A DNA stretch of 64,000 bases, taken from contig DASRGG010000021.1 in the NCBI GenBank assembly GCA_035651155.1, forward strand, positions 124,001 to 188,000, given 5' to 3'. The DNA comes from CF-39 sp035651155 (GTDB lineage: Bacteria > Chloroflexota > Limnocylindria > P2-11E). Positions 15,058 to 22,800 of this stretch are shown one piece after another. The position numbers and the translations under genes were made by a program. Below the pieces are notes generated by a model. The model saw only the letters and a list, made by a program, of their open reading frames with translations, was not told where the DNA came from and searched no databases. Numbering within the stretch: the stretch's first letter is position 1; each line of letters starts with the position of its first letter.

Positions 15058-17701
15058 GTCCTCCGTTCAAACGCTCGCGGACCCTGGACCGTGCCGCCTC
15101 GATCGCTTCATCCAGCCGCGTCGCGTCCTTCCCGCCGGCTGAGGCGCTTTCGGGCCTCCCGCCGCCGCGTCCGGCGATGATGCCCTCGACCTGCTTGATG
15201 AGCTTGTTCGCGTCGAGCGGGGGCGCGAGGTCCTTCGTGACGGAGATGACGAGGAAGGGGTTCCCTTCCCGCACGCCACCCAGGACTACGACCCCCGAGC
15301 CGATCCCCGCGCGGACGCGGTCCGCGAGGGCGCGGAGCTGATCCACGCCGCCGTCGCCGACGTTGGCGGCGACGACGCGAGCGGTCCCGATCGTCTCGGC
15401 CTTCGCGAGCAGGCCGGACGCCGCGGCCTCGATCCCGCTGCGCTGCCGGCTCTCGAGCTCGCGCTGGAGCTTTTCGCGCTGCTCCAGCAATTGCGCGACG
15501 GCCTCGGGGACGCGCGCCGGCGGAACCCGCAGCAGCGCCCCCGCGCGGCTCATGCGGTCGCGCATCTCCCTCACCTCGCGGATCGCGCCCATGCCGGTGA
15601 CGGCCTCGATGCGCCGCACGCCGGCGCCGATGCTCTCCTCCTTCGTGATGACGAAGGAGCCGATGTCGCCGGTGCAGTGGCAGTGCGTCCCGCCGCAGAG
15701 CTCGCGGCTCGGCCCCGCCTCCACGACGCGCACGACGTCGTCGTACTTCTCGCCGAAGAGCGCCATCGCGCCCGACGCGAGCGCGTCCTGCAGCGGCATG
15801 ACGCGCGCCCGCACGTCCGCGTTCTCGAGGATCGCGCGGTTGACCTCGTCCTCGACGCGCTGCAGCTCCTCCGGAGTGAGGCCGCGGCCGAAGGTGAAGT
15901 CGAAGCGGAGATTCGGCGCGTGCACGAGCGATCCCGCCTGGTGCACGTCCTCGCCGAAGAGCCGGCGCAGCGTCGCGTGCAGCAGGTGCGTCGCGGTGTG
16001 GTTGCGCATCGTGTCGCGACGGAGCTGCTCGTCGACGACCGCGCGCGCGGGCGCGCGGAGGCGGAGCACGCCGTCCACGACCTTCGCGCTCATGACGATC
16101 ACGCCGGGCGCGGCGGTCTGGGTATCCGCGACGAGCGCGCGACCCTCGTCGGTCGTGACCGTGCCGCGATCGCCGACTTGTCCGCCGCCCTCGGGATAGA
16201 ACGGCGTCCGGTCGAGGACGAGCTCGACGTCGGTGCCCTCGGAGGCCTCGTCGACGCGCTCGCCGTTCACGACGATCGAAACGATCATGGCGTCGGTCGC
16301 GAGCTCGTCGTAGCCGCGGAACTCGGTCTTGATGCCCTCGGTCTCCTTCAGCATCGCGTAGAACTGCCCGAACTTCATCGCGTCCTGCGTGAACTTCGCG
16401 CTCGCGCGGCTGCGGCTGCGCTGCGCGTCGAGCAGCTCGTGGAAGCCGCGCTCGTCGATCACGAGGCCCGCGCCACCGGCGATCTCTTCGGTCATCTCGC
16501 GCGGGAACCCGTACGTGTCGTAGAGGCGGAAGACCGTGTCGCCGTCGATGAACGACTGGCCCGACGCCTTCGCGCGGTCGATCGCCTCGTTCAAGAGCGC
16601 GAGCCCGTTCGCGAGCGTGCGCTCGAACTTCGCCTCCTCGTCGGTGAGGACCTCGGTGATCCGATCACGCGAGGAGGTGAGCTCGTGGTAGTGCCGCTGC
16701 ATCGTCTTCACGACCTCGGCGCCGAGCGTGGGCAGGAACCCCGGCTTCAGACCGAGCCTGCGGCCGTGCAGCGCGGCGCGCCGGATGAGACGTCGCAGCA
16801 CGTATCCGCGCCACTCGTTCGACGGCGCGATGCCATCGGCGATGAGGAACGTCGCCGAGCGGGCGTGCTCCGCCGCGATCCGGATCGAAACGTCGGTCGT
16901 CGCGTCCGCTCCGTACGCCTTTCCCGACAGCGCCTCGATCTTCTTCACCAGAGGCTGGAAGAGGTCGGTGCGGAACGTATCGCCGGGAACGCCCTGAAGC
17001 ACCTGCGCGAGGCGCTCGAGCCCGGCGCCGGTGTCGATGTTCCGCTTCGCGAGCGGGACGAGCGTCCCGTCCGCCCTGCGGTCGTACTGCTGGAACACGA
17101 AGTTCCATATCTCGATGTAGCGGCCGCAGTGCTCGCCCGGATCGCACCGGTGCGGCGCGACGCCGGGCTGCGGGCCCTTGTCGATGAAGACCTCGCTATC
17201 CGGACCGCAGAGGCCCGTCGGGCCCGGCGCCCAGAAGTTGTGCTCGTCGCCGAGGCGGAACAGCTTCTCCGGCGGAAGGAGCGCGAGCTCCTTCGTCCAG
17301 ATGTCGTACGCCTCGTCATCGGAGTAATGCACCGTCGCGACGAGCTTGGTGCCGTCGAAGCCGAACACCTCGGTGAGGAGCTGCCAGCCCCAGAGGATCG
17401 CTTCCTTCTTCCAGTAGTCGCCGATGCTGAAGTTGCCGAGCATCTCGAAGAAGGTCTGGTGGTACCCGTCGCGGCCCACCTCATCGATGTCGGTCGACCG
17501 GAAAACCTTCTGGACGCCGACGATCCGCCGGCCGGGCGGCTGCTTGCGGCCGAGGAAGTACGGCACGAGCGGCTGCATCCCCGCGCTGGTGAAGAGCACG
17601 CTGGGATCGTCCTTCAGGACGAGCGGAGCGCTGGGCAGCCGGACGTGACCCCTCTCTTCGAAGAACTTGATGAACTTCTCGCGGATCGTCGAGCTGTCCG
17701 T
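15044..17701 (-). CDS. alaS: Alanyl-tRNA synthetase with an apparent ACG start
   Basis: Charges tRNA-Ala. The 885-aa product has the class II catalytic core (FTSAGMQPLVPYFLG, FFEMLGNFSIGDYWKKEAI, WAPGPTGLCGPDSE), the tRNA-recognition region, an editing domain with HTATHLLHA near residue 565 and CGGTHCHCTGDIG near 670, and a C-terminal C-Ala domain ending in a GRGGGRPESA segment. The reading frame holds family sequence back to STIREKFIKFFEERGH, but no ATG, GTG or TTG occurs between an in-frame TAG at 17710-17708 and that point. ACG 17701-17699 lies where the Met is expected and has GAGGAG 9 nt upstream. The next ordinary start, GTG 17602, would delete 33 conserved residues. A true ACG start, a very rare start or a base error are the options. 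Confidence 0.93.
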   Translation of the reverse strand, partial: TDSSTIREKFIKFFEERGHVRLPSAPLVLKDDPSVLFTSAGMQPLVPYFLGRKQPPGRRIVGVQKVFRSTDIDEVGRDGYHQTFFEMLGNFSIGDYWKKEAILWGWQLLTEVFGFDGTKLVATVHYSDDEAYDIWTKELALLPPEKLFRLGDEHNFWAPGPTGLCGPDSEVFIDKGPQPGVAPHRCDPGEHCGRYIEIWNFVFQQYDRRADGTLVPLAKRNIDTGAGLERLAQVLQGVPGDTFRTDLFQPLVKKIEALSGKAYGADATTDVSIRIAAEHARSATFLIADGIAPSNEWRGYVLRRLIRRAALHGRRLGLKPGFLPTLGAEVVKTMQRHYHELTSSRDRITEVLTDEEAKFERTLANGLALLNEAIDRAKASGQSFIDGDTVFRLYDTYGFPREMTEEIAGGAGLVIDERGFHELLDAQRSRSRASAKFTQDAMKFGQFYAMLKETEGIKTEFRGYDELATDAMIVSIVVNGERVDEASEGTDVELVLDRTPFYPEGGGQVGDRGTVTTDEGRALVADTQTAAPGVIVMSAKVVDGVLRLRAPARAVVDEQLRRDTMRNHTATHLLHATLRRLFGEDVHQAGSLVHAPNLRFDFTFGRGLTPEELQRVEDEVNRAILENADVRARVMPLQDALASGAMALFGEKYDDVVRVVEAGPSRELCGGTHCHCTGDIGSFVITKEESIGAGVRRIEAVTGMGAIREVREMRDRMSRAGALLRVPPARVPEAVAQLLEQREKLQRELESRQRSGIEAAASGLLAKAETIGTARVVAANVGDGGVDQLRALADRVRAGIGSGVVVLGGVREGNPFLVISVTKDLAPPLDANKLIKQVEGIIAGRGGGRPESASAGGKDATRLDEAIEAARSRVRERLNGGRDRS

Positions 17702-17726
17702 TGTTCCCTACTCCTCGCGGCGTATC

Positions 17727-17766
17727 AAAAAACGCGGGGCGCGACCGCACGGTCACTCCCCGCGTT
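17727..17766 (-). terminator. Rho-independent terminator before alaS
   Basis: On the minus strand a 9-bp stem (17766-17758 pairing with 17739-17731, AACGCGGGG/CCCCGCGTT) encloses a smaller GACC/GGTC hairpin and is followed by six T residues. It lies 31 nt after the ytxH stop, so it should end the ytxH transcript. It is also only about 25 nt from the alaS start, leaving almost no room for an alaS promoter, so an attenuator role is possible. Confidence 0.75.
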
Positions 17767-17797
17767 CCCCTGCCCTCTTCGAGGGAAGTCTAGCGGC

Positions 17798-18052
17798 TCA
17801 GGAAGGCGTGCCGCCCTGGTTCCCCGTGCCTCTGCCCGCGCGCTCCCACTGACGCTTCGCCTCGTCCGCGAGCTCGCGGCCCTTGATCTGTGCTTGCGCC
17901 GAGAGGTCCTGCGCGATCCGCTGGAGCTCGTCCGCGCGCCGCTTCAGCTCGTCGGTCCGCTGGCGCAGCTCTTCGCGCGTGATGTCCCCGGGCTTCGGTG
18001 CGTAGAGCAGCGCGAGCACAGCGCCGGTGAGCATGCCGATGAAGAAGCCCAT
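17798..18052 (-). CDS. YtxH-like small membrane protein
   Basis: An 84-aa protein with one N-terminal membrane segment ending in a YAPKPG motif (FFIGMLTGAVLALLYAPKPG), the hallmark of the YtxH/gas-vesicle-like family, followed by a long amphipathic, probably coiled-coil, cytoplasmic helix rich in Glu, Arg and Gln. ATG 18052 has GGGGAG 8 nt upstream. A TAACGT hexamer about 55 nt upstream, overlapping the stop of the preceding gene, could be its -10. Members are stress-linked in Bacillus; the role here is unknown. Confidence 0.75.
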   Translation of the reverse strand: MGFFIGMLTGAVLALLYAPKPGDITREELRQRTDELKRRADELQRIAQDLSAQAQIKGRELADEAKRQWERAGRGTGNQGGTPS

Positions 18053-18108
18053 ATGTGCACTCCCCTATCGCTGTGGCGCCGGCCCGAGGGCCGCCGCCCT
18101 GCTCGACG

Positions 18109-18366
18109 TTAGCGCTTCGCGCCGCCCTCCGCGACACTCTGACCGCCGGCGGCGAGCAGGGCACCGAGCGCGGCGAAGAGGAGCTGCGCGTCGCCGAGGA
18201 CGCCGATGCGTGAGCCGGTGAGCTCGCCGGCCGCCTGAGCGATCGCCGCGGCCGTGATCGCGAGGAGCCACGCGGCGCCCAGCGAGCGCGGCCGGCCGAG
18301 GGCCGCGCGGAGCGCCGCGGGTACGCCGATCGCGACGAGCGCGAGCGGTATGAGGGCGGGCGGCAT
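18109..18366 (-). CDS. Small polytopic membrane protein
   Basis: An 85-aa protein made almost wholly of hydrophobic segments: ALIPLALVAIGVPAALRAAL, SLGAAWLLAITAAAIAQAAG and DAQLLFAALGALLAAGG. I recognise no family. ATG 18366 overlaps the stop of the upstream membrane protein by one base (TGATG), so the two are co-translated and probably act together. Confidence 0.6.
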   Translation of the reverse strand: MPPALIPLALVAIGVPAALRAALGRPRSLGAAWLLAITAAAIAQAAGELTGSRIGVLGDAQLLFAALGALLAAGGQSVAEGGAKR

Positions 18367-19751
18367 CAGGCCGCGCGCTCGCCACGCGAGATCTCGCGCA
18401 GCTTCGCGGGGAGCGCGAAGAGCGTGAGCGCCCCGTCGTCCTGCGCCTGCTGCGGGGTGAGGTCGCCGAGGGGCATCCGCAGGAGCGCCGCGAACGCGAA
18501 GAGCGGGAGCAAGAAGAAATAGGAGAAGAGGCTCCGCCACGCGAAATACAGCGGCACGAAGGCGAGGACGATGCCCAGCTCCGGGCTCGTGCGCCGCGCG
18601 CGCCACGCGATGGCGAGGCACACGAGCGTCGCGAGCGCCTCCATCGCGAGGTACGCGGTCGCCGGCAGGAGCGGGAAGCCGCCGCTCGTCCCGAGGAAGA
18701 CGATGCCCGCTCCGCGCGGGAACATCGGCGCGACGACCGGCGTGAGCACGCCCGCGAGCCAGTCGGCCGGATGCCACGCGATGAATGGGAGGTTCGTCGC
18801 GGCGAACACGAGGAGCGCGACGCCGGCCTGGCGCAGCGCGGTCCGCCATCCGCCCGTGGCGAGGGTCGCGATGAGGAAGAACGGCGCGCTGAACCACGCG
18901 ATCTGCTTGACCGATGCCGCGATCCCGAACGCGAGCGCGCCGCGGAGGCGATCGCGCTCGAGCCACGCGATCGTGAGCGGCAGCGCGTACAGCAGGTCCG
19001 AGCTGCCACCGACGGTGAAGGCCACGAGCGACGCCGAACCGAGGAGGCCGGTGAGCACGAAGGGGCGCAGCCCGGACGGCGCGCGCCGGACGAGCACGGC
19101 CATCGCCGCGAGGAGGCACGCGAGATACACGTAGTTCGTGTCCAGTCCGAGCGCGACGAACGGGAGGATGAGCAGGAAGGAGAGCGACGGATACGACGGG
19201 CGGGACACGAACTCGACGTTCCCGCCATCGCGCATCCGCAGCGACCACGCCGCGTCGAGCTGATCGTCGGTGGGATACACCGTCACGTCCGCGAAGACTC
19301 CGCGCCGCAGCGGCGTGGTCCGATCGGGTCCGATCGAGGCGCGCGCGTAGCAGTCGAAGATGTCGAGCGACGCGTACGGGTCGCGGCCCGCGAGGAAGAG
19401 GCGCGCGGCGCACTCGTTCAGCGCGATGGCGTCGTTGTGGTACGGCGTCCAGTCCTCGGAGTGCTGTCGCGGCATGGTGAAGAGCCACGCCATCGAGACG
19501 GTGGCCATCACGCAGACGAAGAGCCACGCCGCGCGATGCAGCGCCACCGCGCGGGGCGGACTGCCCGCGTCGCCGGCTCCGGTCCCGCGCAGCGCGCCGA
19601 CGAGCACGATGAGCGCGGCGCCGATCGCGATCACGACGGGGACGGCCCCGGGTCGCTCGGGCCGCTGCAGCACGATGCTGTTCAGCAGGCCGGCGTAGTA
19701 GAGGGCCGCGCCCGCCACCGCGATGGCGGCGATCCGGTAGAGCGCGCGCAC
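18366..19751 (-). CDS. Polytopic membrane protein, possible GT-C type glycosyltransferase
   Basis: A 461-aa integral membrane protein with about ten hydrophobic segments. After the first three comes an extracytoplasmic loop with WTPYHNDAIALNECAARLFLAGRDPY, and a glycine-serine turn (GGSSDLLYALPLTIAWLERD) precedes later helices; AASVKQIAWF and FFLLPLFAFAALLRMP mark others. Acidic loops after the first helices, large size and helix count resemble the GT87/DUF2029 mannosyltransferase type, but I see no firm catalytic signature. GTG 19751. It ends 1 nt into the small membrane gene and begins 3 nt after mnmA. Confidence 0.6.
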   Translation of the reverse strand: MRALYRIAAIAVAGAALYYAGLLNSIVLQRPERPGAVPVVIAIGAALIVLVGALRGTGAGDAGSPPRAVALHRAAWLFVCVMATVSMAWLFTMPRQHSEDWTPYHNDAIALNECAARLFLAGRDPYASLDIFDCYARASIGPDRTTPLRRGVFADVTVYPTDDQLDAAWSLRMRDGGNVEFVSRPSYPSLSFLLILPFVALGLDTNYVYLACLLAAMAVLVRRAPSGLRPFVLTGLLGSASLVAFTVGGSSDLLYALPLTIAWLERDRLRGALAFGIAASVKQIAWFSAPFFLIATLATGGWRTALRQAGVALLVFAATNLPFIAWHPADWLAGVLTPVVAPMFPRGAGIVFLGTSGGFPLLPATAYLAMEALATLVCLAIAWRARRTSPELGIVLAFVPLYFAWRSLFSYFFLLPLFAFAALLRMPLGDLTPQQAQDDGALTLFALPAKLREISRGERAA

Positions 19752-19754
19752 CCG

Positions 19755-20825
19755 CTAGGCGGCGCGCACGCCGGCCACGATCCCGCCGCCCAGCACCGCG
19801 TCGCCCTCGTAAAACACGGCGGCCTGGCCGGGAGCGACGAGCGCGGGCGCGTCGAGGTCGAGAACGGCGCGGTCGTCGTGCACGGTGACCGACCCTGCGA
19901 GCGGCGTGCCGCGGTACCGGAGCACCGCGTCGGTGCGGAACCGGGCCGCCGGAGGCGCCTCGCCGGTGAACCGGACGTCGCGCAGCTCGTAGGAGGACGC
20001 GCTGATCTCCTCGCGCGTGCCCACGATCGCCGCGCGGCGGTCGGGCTCGATCCGCAGCACGTACATGCGCTCGCCGCTGGCGACGCCGGTACCGGAGCGC
20101 TGGCCCACGGTGAGCGTGCCGATGCCGCCGTGCTGGGCGACGACGGTGCCGTCGAGGCGCTCGACCGGTCCCGGGACGAACGCCTCCGGCGCCCGGCTCC
20201 GCACGAAGTCGCGGTAATCGCCGCCGATGAAGCAGAGGTCCTGGCTGTCGGGCTTGTTCGCCGTCGGGAGGCCGAAGCGCACCGCGATGGCGCGCGTCTC
20301 GGACTTGCCGGCGAGCTCGCCGATCGGCAGCTCGAGGCGCGCGAGCTCCCGCTGGCCGAGCATGTAGAGCGCGTACGACTGATCCTTCGCCGCGTCGCGC
20401 GCGCGCAAGAGGCGGTGGCGCTGGCCGTGCTCGACCCGCGCGTAATGCCCGGTCGCGAGACGGTCCGCGCCGAACTTCGCGGCGACGTCGCGCATGAGCG
20501 CCGCGAACTTCACGTGGTGGTTGCACGCGACGCACGGATTCGGCGTCTCGCCGGCCGCGTACGCGTCGACGAAGCGATCGACGACCTCCCGCCCGAACAC
20601 CTCGGCGTAATCGAGCGCGTAGAAGGGGATCCCGAGCACGCCGGCCGCGCGCCGCGCGTCCTCGCCCGCCTCATCCGTGCCGCAGCAGCGCGGCGCGTCC
20701 CCGCTCGTTCCCGACGGCGTGAGGCGCATCCACACGCCGACCACGTCCGCGCCGCGCTCGGCGAGCAGAGCGGCGGCGACCGACGAGTCCACGCCGCCGC
20801 TCATGGCGACGAAGACGCGGCTCAT
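19755..20825 (-). CDS. mnmA: tRNA-specific 2-thiouridylase MnmA
   Basis: Makes 2-thiouridine at position 34 of tRNAs for Lys, Glu and Gln, using sulfur from a cysteine desulfurase. The 356-aa protein has the PP-loop SGGVDS at residues 9-14, the first catalytic Cys in TPNPCVACNHHVKF and the second in SQDLCFIGG, plus the C-terminal beta-barrel. ATG 20825 overlaps the IscU-like gene by 4 bases. Its neighbours iscS and the IscU-like protein make this a sulfur relay operon. Confidence 0.95.
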   Translation of the reverse strand: MSRVFVAMSGGVDSSVAAALLAERGADVVGVWMRLTPSGTSGDAPRCCGTDEAGEDARRAAGVLGIPFYALDYAEVFGREVVDRFVDAYAAGETPNPCVACNHHVKFAALMRDVAAKFGADRLATGHYARVEHGQRHRLLRARDAAKDQSYALYMLGQRELARLELPIGELAGKSETRAIAVRFGLPTANKPDSQDLCFIGGDYRDFVRSRAPEAFVPGPVERLDGTVVAQHGGIGTLTVGQRSGTGVASGERMYVLRIEPDRRAAIVGTREEISASSYELRDVRFTGEAPPAARFRTDAVLRYRGTPLAGSVTVHDDRAVLDLDAPALVAPGQAAVFYEGDAVLGGGIVAGVRAA

Positions 20826-21130
20826 GCGAGCAGCCGCACGTGGACGTCTACGAGCGCGGCGCGCAGGGCCGTGAGCGCGGTGAGCGCGCAGCGCTCCGCG
20901 TCGGCGTCGAGACGAAGTCGATCGATGAGCTCGCGCACCTGGATGCGCGCCGCGGCTTCCGGGGTGCCGCCGTTCACGAGTCGCACGAGCGACTCGGCCG
21001 CGCGTCGCGCGGCCGGGCAGGCGTCGAGCGTCGTCTGCCGCACGCGCACGCGTCCGTCCAGGACCTCGACGGTGAACGTGACGCGATCCCCGTCGCGTGG
21101 GTTGGCGTCGGTGCCGATGCCCCAGGTCAC
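20822..21130 (-). CDS. Short IscU/NifU-like protein
   Basis: A 102-aa protein lying between iscS and mnmA. Its C-terminal 65 residues align with the end of the IscU scaffold: DACPAARRAAESLVRLVNGG corresponds to the Cys-Gly-Ser-Ala region, then ...LRLDADAERCALTALTALRAALVD corresponds to the final HC...ALKAA segment, with His replaced by Arg. The first scaffold Cys and most of the N-terminal half are missing; the N-terminus (TWGIGTDANPRDGD, then VTFTVEVLDGRVRV) may fold as the beta part only. Start GTG 21130 overlaps iscS (GTGA). It may pass sulfur from IscS to MnmA rather than build clusters; this is inference. Confidence 0.6.
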   Translation of the reverse strand: MTWGIGTDANPRDGDRVTFTVEVLDGRVRVRQTTLDACPAARRAAESLVRLVNGGTPEAAARIQVRELIDRLRLDADAERCALTALTALRAALVDVHVRLLA

Positions 21131-22287
21131 GCGGTGACCGTCGCCGCGCCGCGCACGCGCGCAACGACCCGTGGGAGCGCGGCGAGGAACGCGTCGACGT
21201 CCGCCTCCGTCGTCGACCGCCCGACCGTGACGCGGAGCGAACCCTTCGCGGTCTCCTCGTCGAGCCCGAGCGCGAGCAGCACGTGCGACGGCTCGGTGTC
21301 GCCCGACGTGCACGCGGACCCGCTCGACACCGCGAAGCCTTCCAGGTCGAGCGCCATCACGAGCGACGGGCCGTCGGCGCCGCGCACGCAGAACGAGGCG
21401 TTGTTCGGCAGCCGCTCGGTGCGATCGCCGGTGAGCACGACGTCGGGCACGGACGCGAGGACGCCGTCGATGAGGCGGTCCCGGAGCGCTCGCTGCCGTG
21501 CGGTCTCCACCGCGCGCCGCTCGATCGCGATGCGCATGGCGAGGCCCAGCGCGACGATGCCGGCCACGTTCTCCGTACCCGTGCGACGGCCCTTCTCCTG
21601 GCCACCGCCGGTCTGCATCGTCGCGACGCGGGTACCGCGCCGCACGTAGAGCGCGCCGACGCCCTTGGGTCCGTAGAACTTGTGCGCGTTGAGCGAGAGC
21701 AGATCCACCGGGACCTTCCGCACGTCGAGCTCGAGCGCGCCGACCGACTGCACCGCGTCGCTGTGGAAGGGCACGCCGCGCTCGCGGCAGATCGCGCCGA
21801 TCTCCGCGATGGGCTCGATCGTGCCGATCTCGTTGTTCGCGTGCATCACCGACACGAGCCCGGTTCGATCGTCGATCGCACCCGCGATGGCGGCGGGATC
21901 GACGCGTCCCTCGCGGTCGACGCCGACGACCGTCAGGCGCACGTGCGCGTTCGCGGCGAGGTCGCGCGCGGTGTCGAGCACCGCGTGGTGCTCGATGGCG
22001 GTCGTCACGAGACCGTCGCGCTCGGCGCGCCGTGCCTTCAGGACGCCCCGCAGCGCCAGGTTGTCGGCCTCGGTGCCGCCGCTCGTGAAGACGATCTCCG
22101 CGGGCGAGGCGCCGATGGCGGCCGCGACCTGCTCGCGCGCCGCGTCGACCAGGGCGCGTGCCGCGCGGCCCTCCGCGTAGATGCTCGACGGATTGCCGTG
22201 CACGTCGCGGTAGACGCGCGCCATCGCCTCGGCGACATCGGGGTCGACGGGCGTGGTGGCGGCGTGGTCCAGATACACGCGTCCCAT
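21127..22287 (-). CDS. iscS: Cysteine desulfurase
   Basis: A 386-aa PLP enzyme that removes sulfur from L-cysteine. The N-terminus YLDHAATTPV, the SGGTEADN block, AIEHHAVL, SDAVQSVG, the PLP-binding lysine near residue 203 (SLNAHKFYGPKG) and the persulfide Cys near 325 (SSGSACTSG) are all present. The short catalytic loop fits the IscS/NifS group I type. It starts the run iscS - IscU-like - mnmA - membrane protein - small membrane protein. ATG 22287 lies 8 nt after a TAGACT hexamer with no Shine-Dalgarno. Confidence 0.93.
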   Translation of the reverse strand: MGRVYLDHAATTPVDPDVAEAMARVYRDVHGNPSSIYAEGRAARALVDAAREQVAAAIGASPAEIVFTSGGTEADNLALRGVLKARRAERDGLVTTAIEHHAVLDTARDLAANAHVRLTVVGVDREGRVDPAAIAGAIDDRTGLVSVMHANNEIGTIEPIAEIGAICRERGVPFHSDAVQSVGALELDVRKVPVDLLSLNAHKFYGPKGVGALYVRRGTRVATMQTGGGQEKGRRTGTENVAGIVALGLAMRIAIERRAVETARQRALRDRLIDGVLASVPDVVLTGDRTERLPNNASFCVRGADGPSLVMALDLEGFAVSSGSACTSGDTEPSHVLLALGLDEETAKGSLRVTVGRSTTEADVDAFLAALPRVVARVRGAATVTA

Positions 22288-22292
22288 GGACC

Positions 22293-22301
22293 TAAAGTCT
22301 A
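22293..22301. promoter_or_regulatory. Overlapping divergent -10 hexamers (TAAAGT plus, TAGACT minus)
   Basis: Only 20 bp separate iscS (minus, ATG 22287) from the small plus-strand ORF (ATG 22308). On the plus strand TAAAGT (22293-22298) is 9 nt before its ATG; on the minus strand TAGACT (22301-22296) is 8 nt before the iscS ATG. Both fit leaderless initiation, and the overlap would make the two promoters compete. Confidence 0.45.
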
Positions 22302-22307
22302 GGCGCG

Positions 22308-22439
22308 ATGTGGCCGTTCCTGGGCGCGATCGCGCTCTTCGTCGTGCTCGGTCTCTTGCTCATCGGCGAGCGTGTCTTCGAGCGCGGGCGGCGTGCGCGG
22401 GCGCTCCCGCGACCGCGCAGGCGGCTACCGCCACGGTGA
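22308..22439 (+). CDS. 43-residue single-span membrane peptide
   Basis: ATG to TGA encodes a hydrophobic segment (WPFLGAIALFVVLGLLLIGE) followed by a very basic tail (RRARALPRPRRRLPPR). A positive-inside tail after one membrane span is typical of real small membrane proteins. The TAAAGT hexamer 9 nt before the ATG gives some support. I recognise no family, and chance occurrence is possible. Confidence 0.4.
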   Translation: MWPFLGAIALFVVLGLLLIGERVFERGRRARALPRPRRRLPPR

Positions 22440-22800
22440 GCCCCGCCCGCGGGCGGCGCGCGCGACCTCAAGAGCCTCCCGCGCCCTCCCGATGACGCCG
22501 GCGCGCTGGAGCGATGCCTCCACCGCGGGATCGAGGGCGTCGAGGCGCGCCGCGATGAAGCCCTGCGGGTCGCCGGTACCGAGCTCGTCAGCTCGGCGCC
22601 CTCGACGACGAGCCGTACCAGCTCCTCGGCGTGCAGCGGGTGCCCCCACGGACCGCTCCGCGATGCCCTCGTCCGCGGACGCGCGATCGCCGGGCAGCAC
22701 GGTCCCGGCGAGATCGCGCGCGCGTTCGGCGCTCAGCGGGCGCAACGGCACGGCCCGAGCCACGAGGCTCGGGAGCGAGGCTGATCTCCGCCAGCGCCAT
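22425..22800 (-). pseudogene. Frameshifted remnant of an AAA-type regulatory ATPase
   Basis: Three blocks typical of the AAA ATPase module found in SARP, LuxR and class III cyclase regulators lie in order but in two alternating frames. LPSLVARAVPLRPLSAERARDL is at about 22780-22700, GHPLHAEELVRLVVEGAEL is in another frame at about 22650-22595, and PQGFIAARLDALDPAVEASL then QRAGVIGR return to the first frame at about 22570-22490. The usual order in intact proteins is PLS(A)E.AR...L, then G(N)P.(F)AEELVR.L...G.L, then (L)QG.IAARLD.L.P....LQ.A.VIGR, so the blocks match and at least two indels separate them. No Walker A motif remains. It ends near the beta-lactamase-like gene, whose C-terminus it appears to have replaced. 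Confidence 0.65.

Noticed and set aside
17481..17756. A frameshift explaining the alaS start, using the other frame (GTG 17756)
   Set aside because: That frame reads Arg/Pro-rich sequence unlike the AlaRS N-terminus, while the alaS frame holds family sequence up to the ACG. A frameshift is not needed.
17600..17800. A T-box leader before alaS
   Set aside because: Only about 90 nt lie between ytxH and alaS. There is no T-box sequence or specifier loop, just one terminator hairpin.
15491..18112. An 873-codon open frame on the plus strand
   Set aside because: It is antisense to alaS, which is unmistakable on the other strand; its composition is that of a shadow frame.
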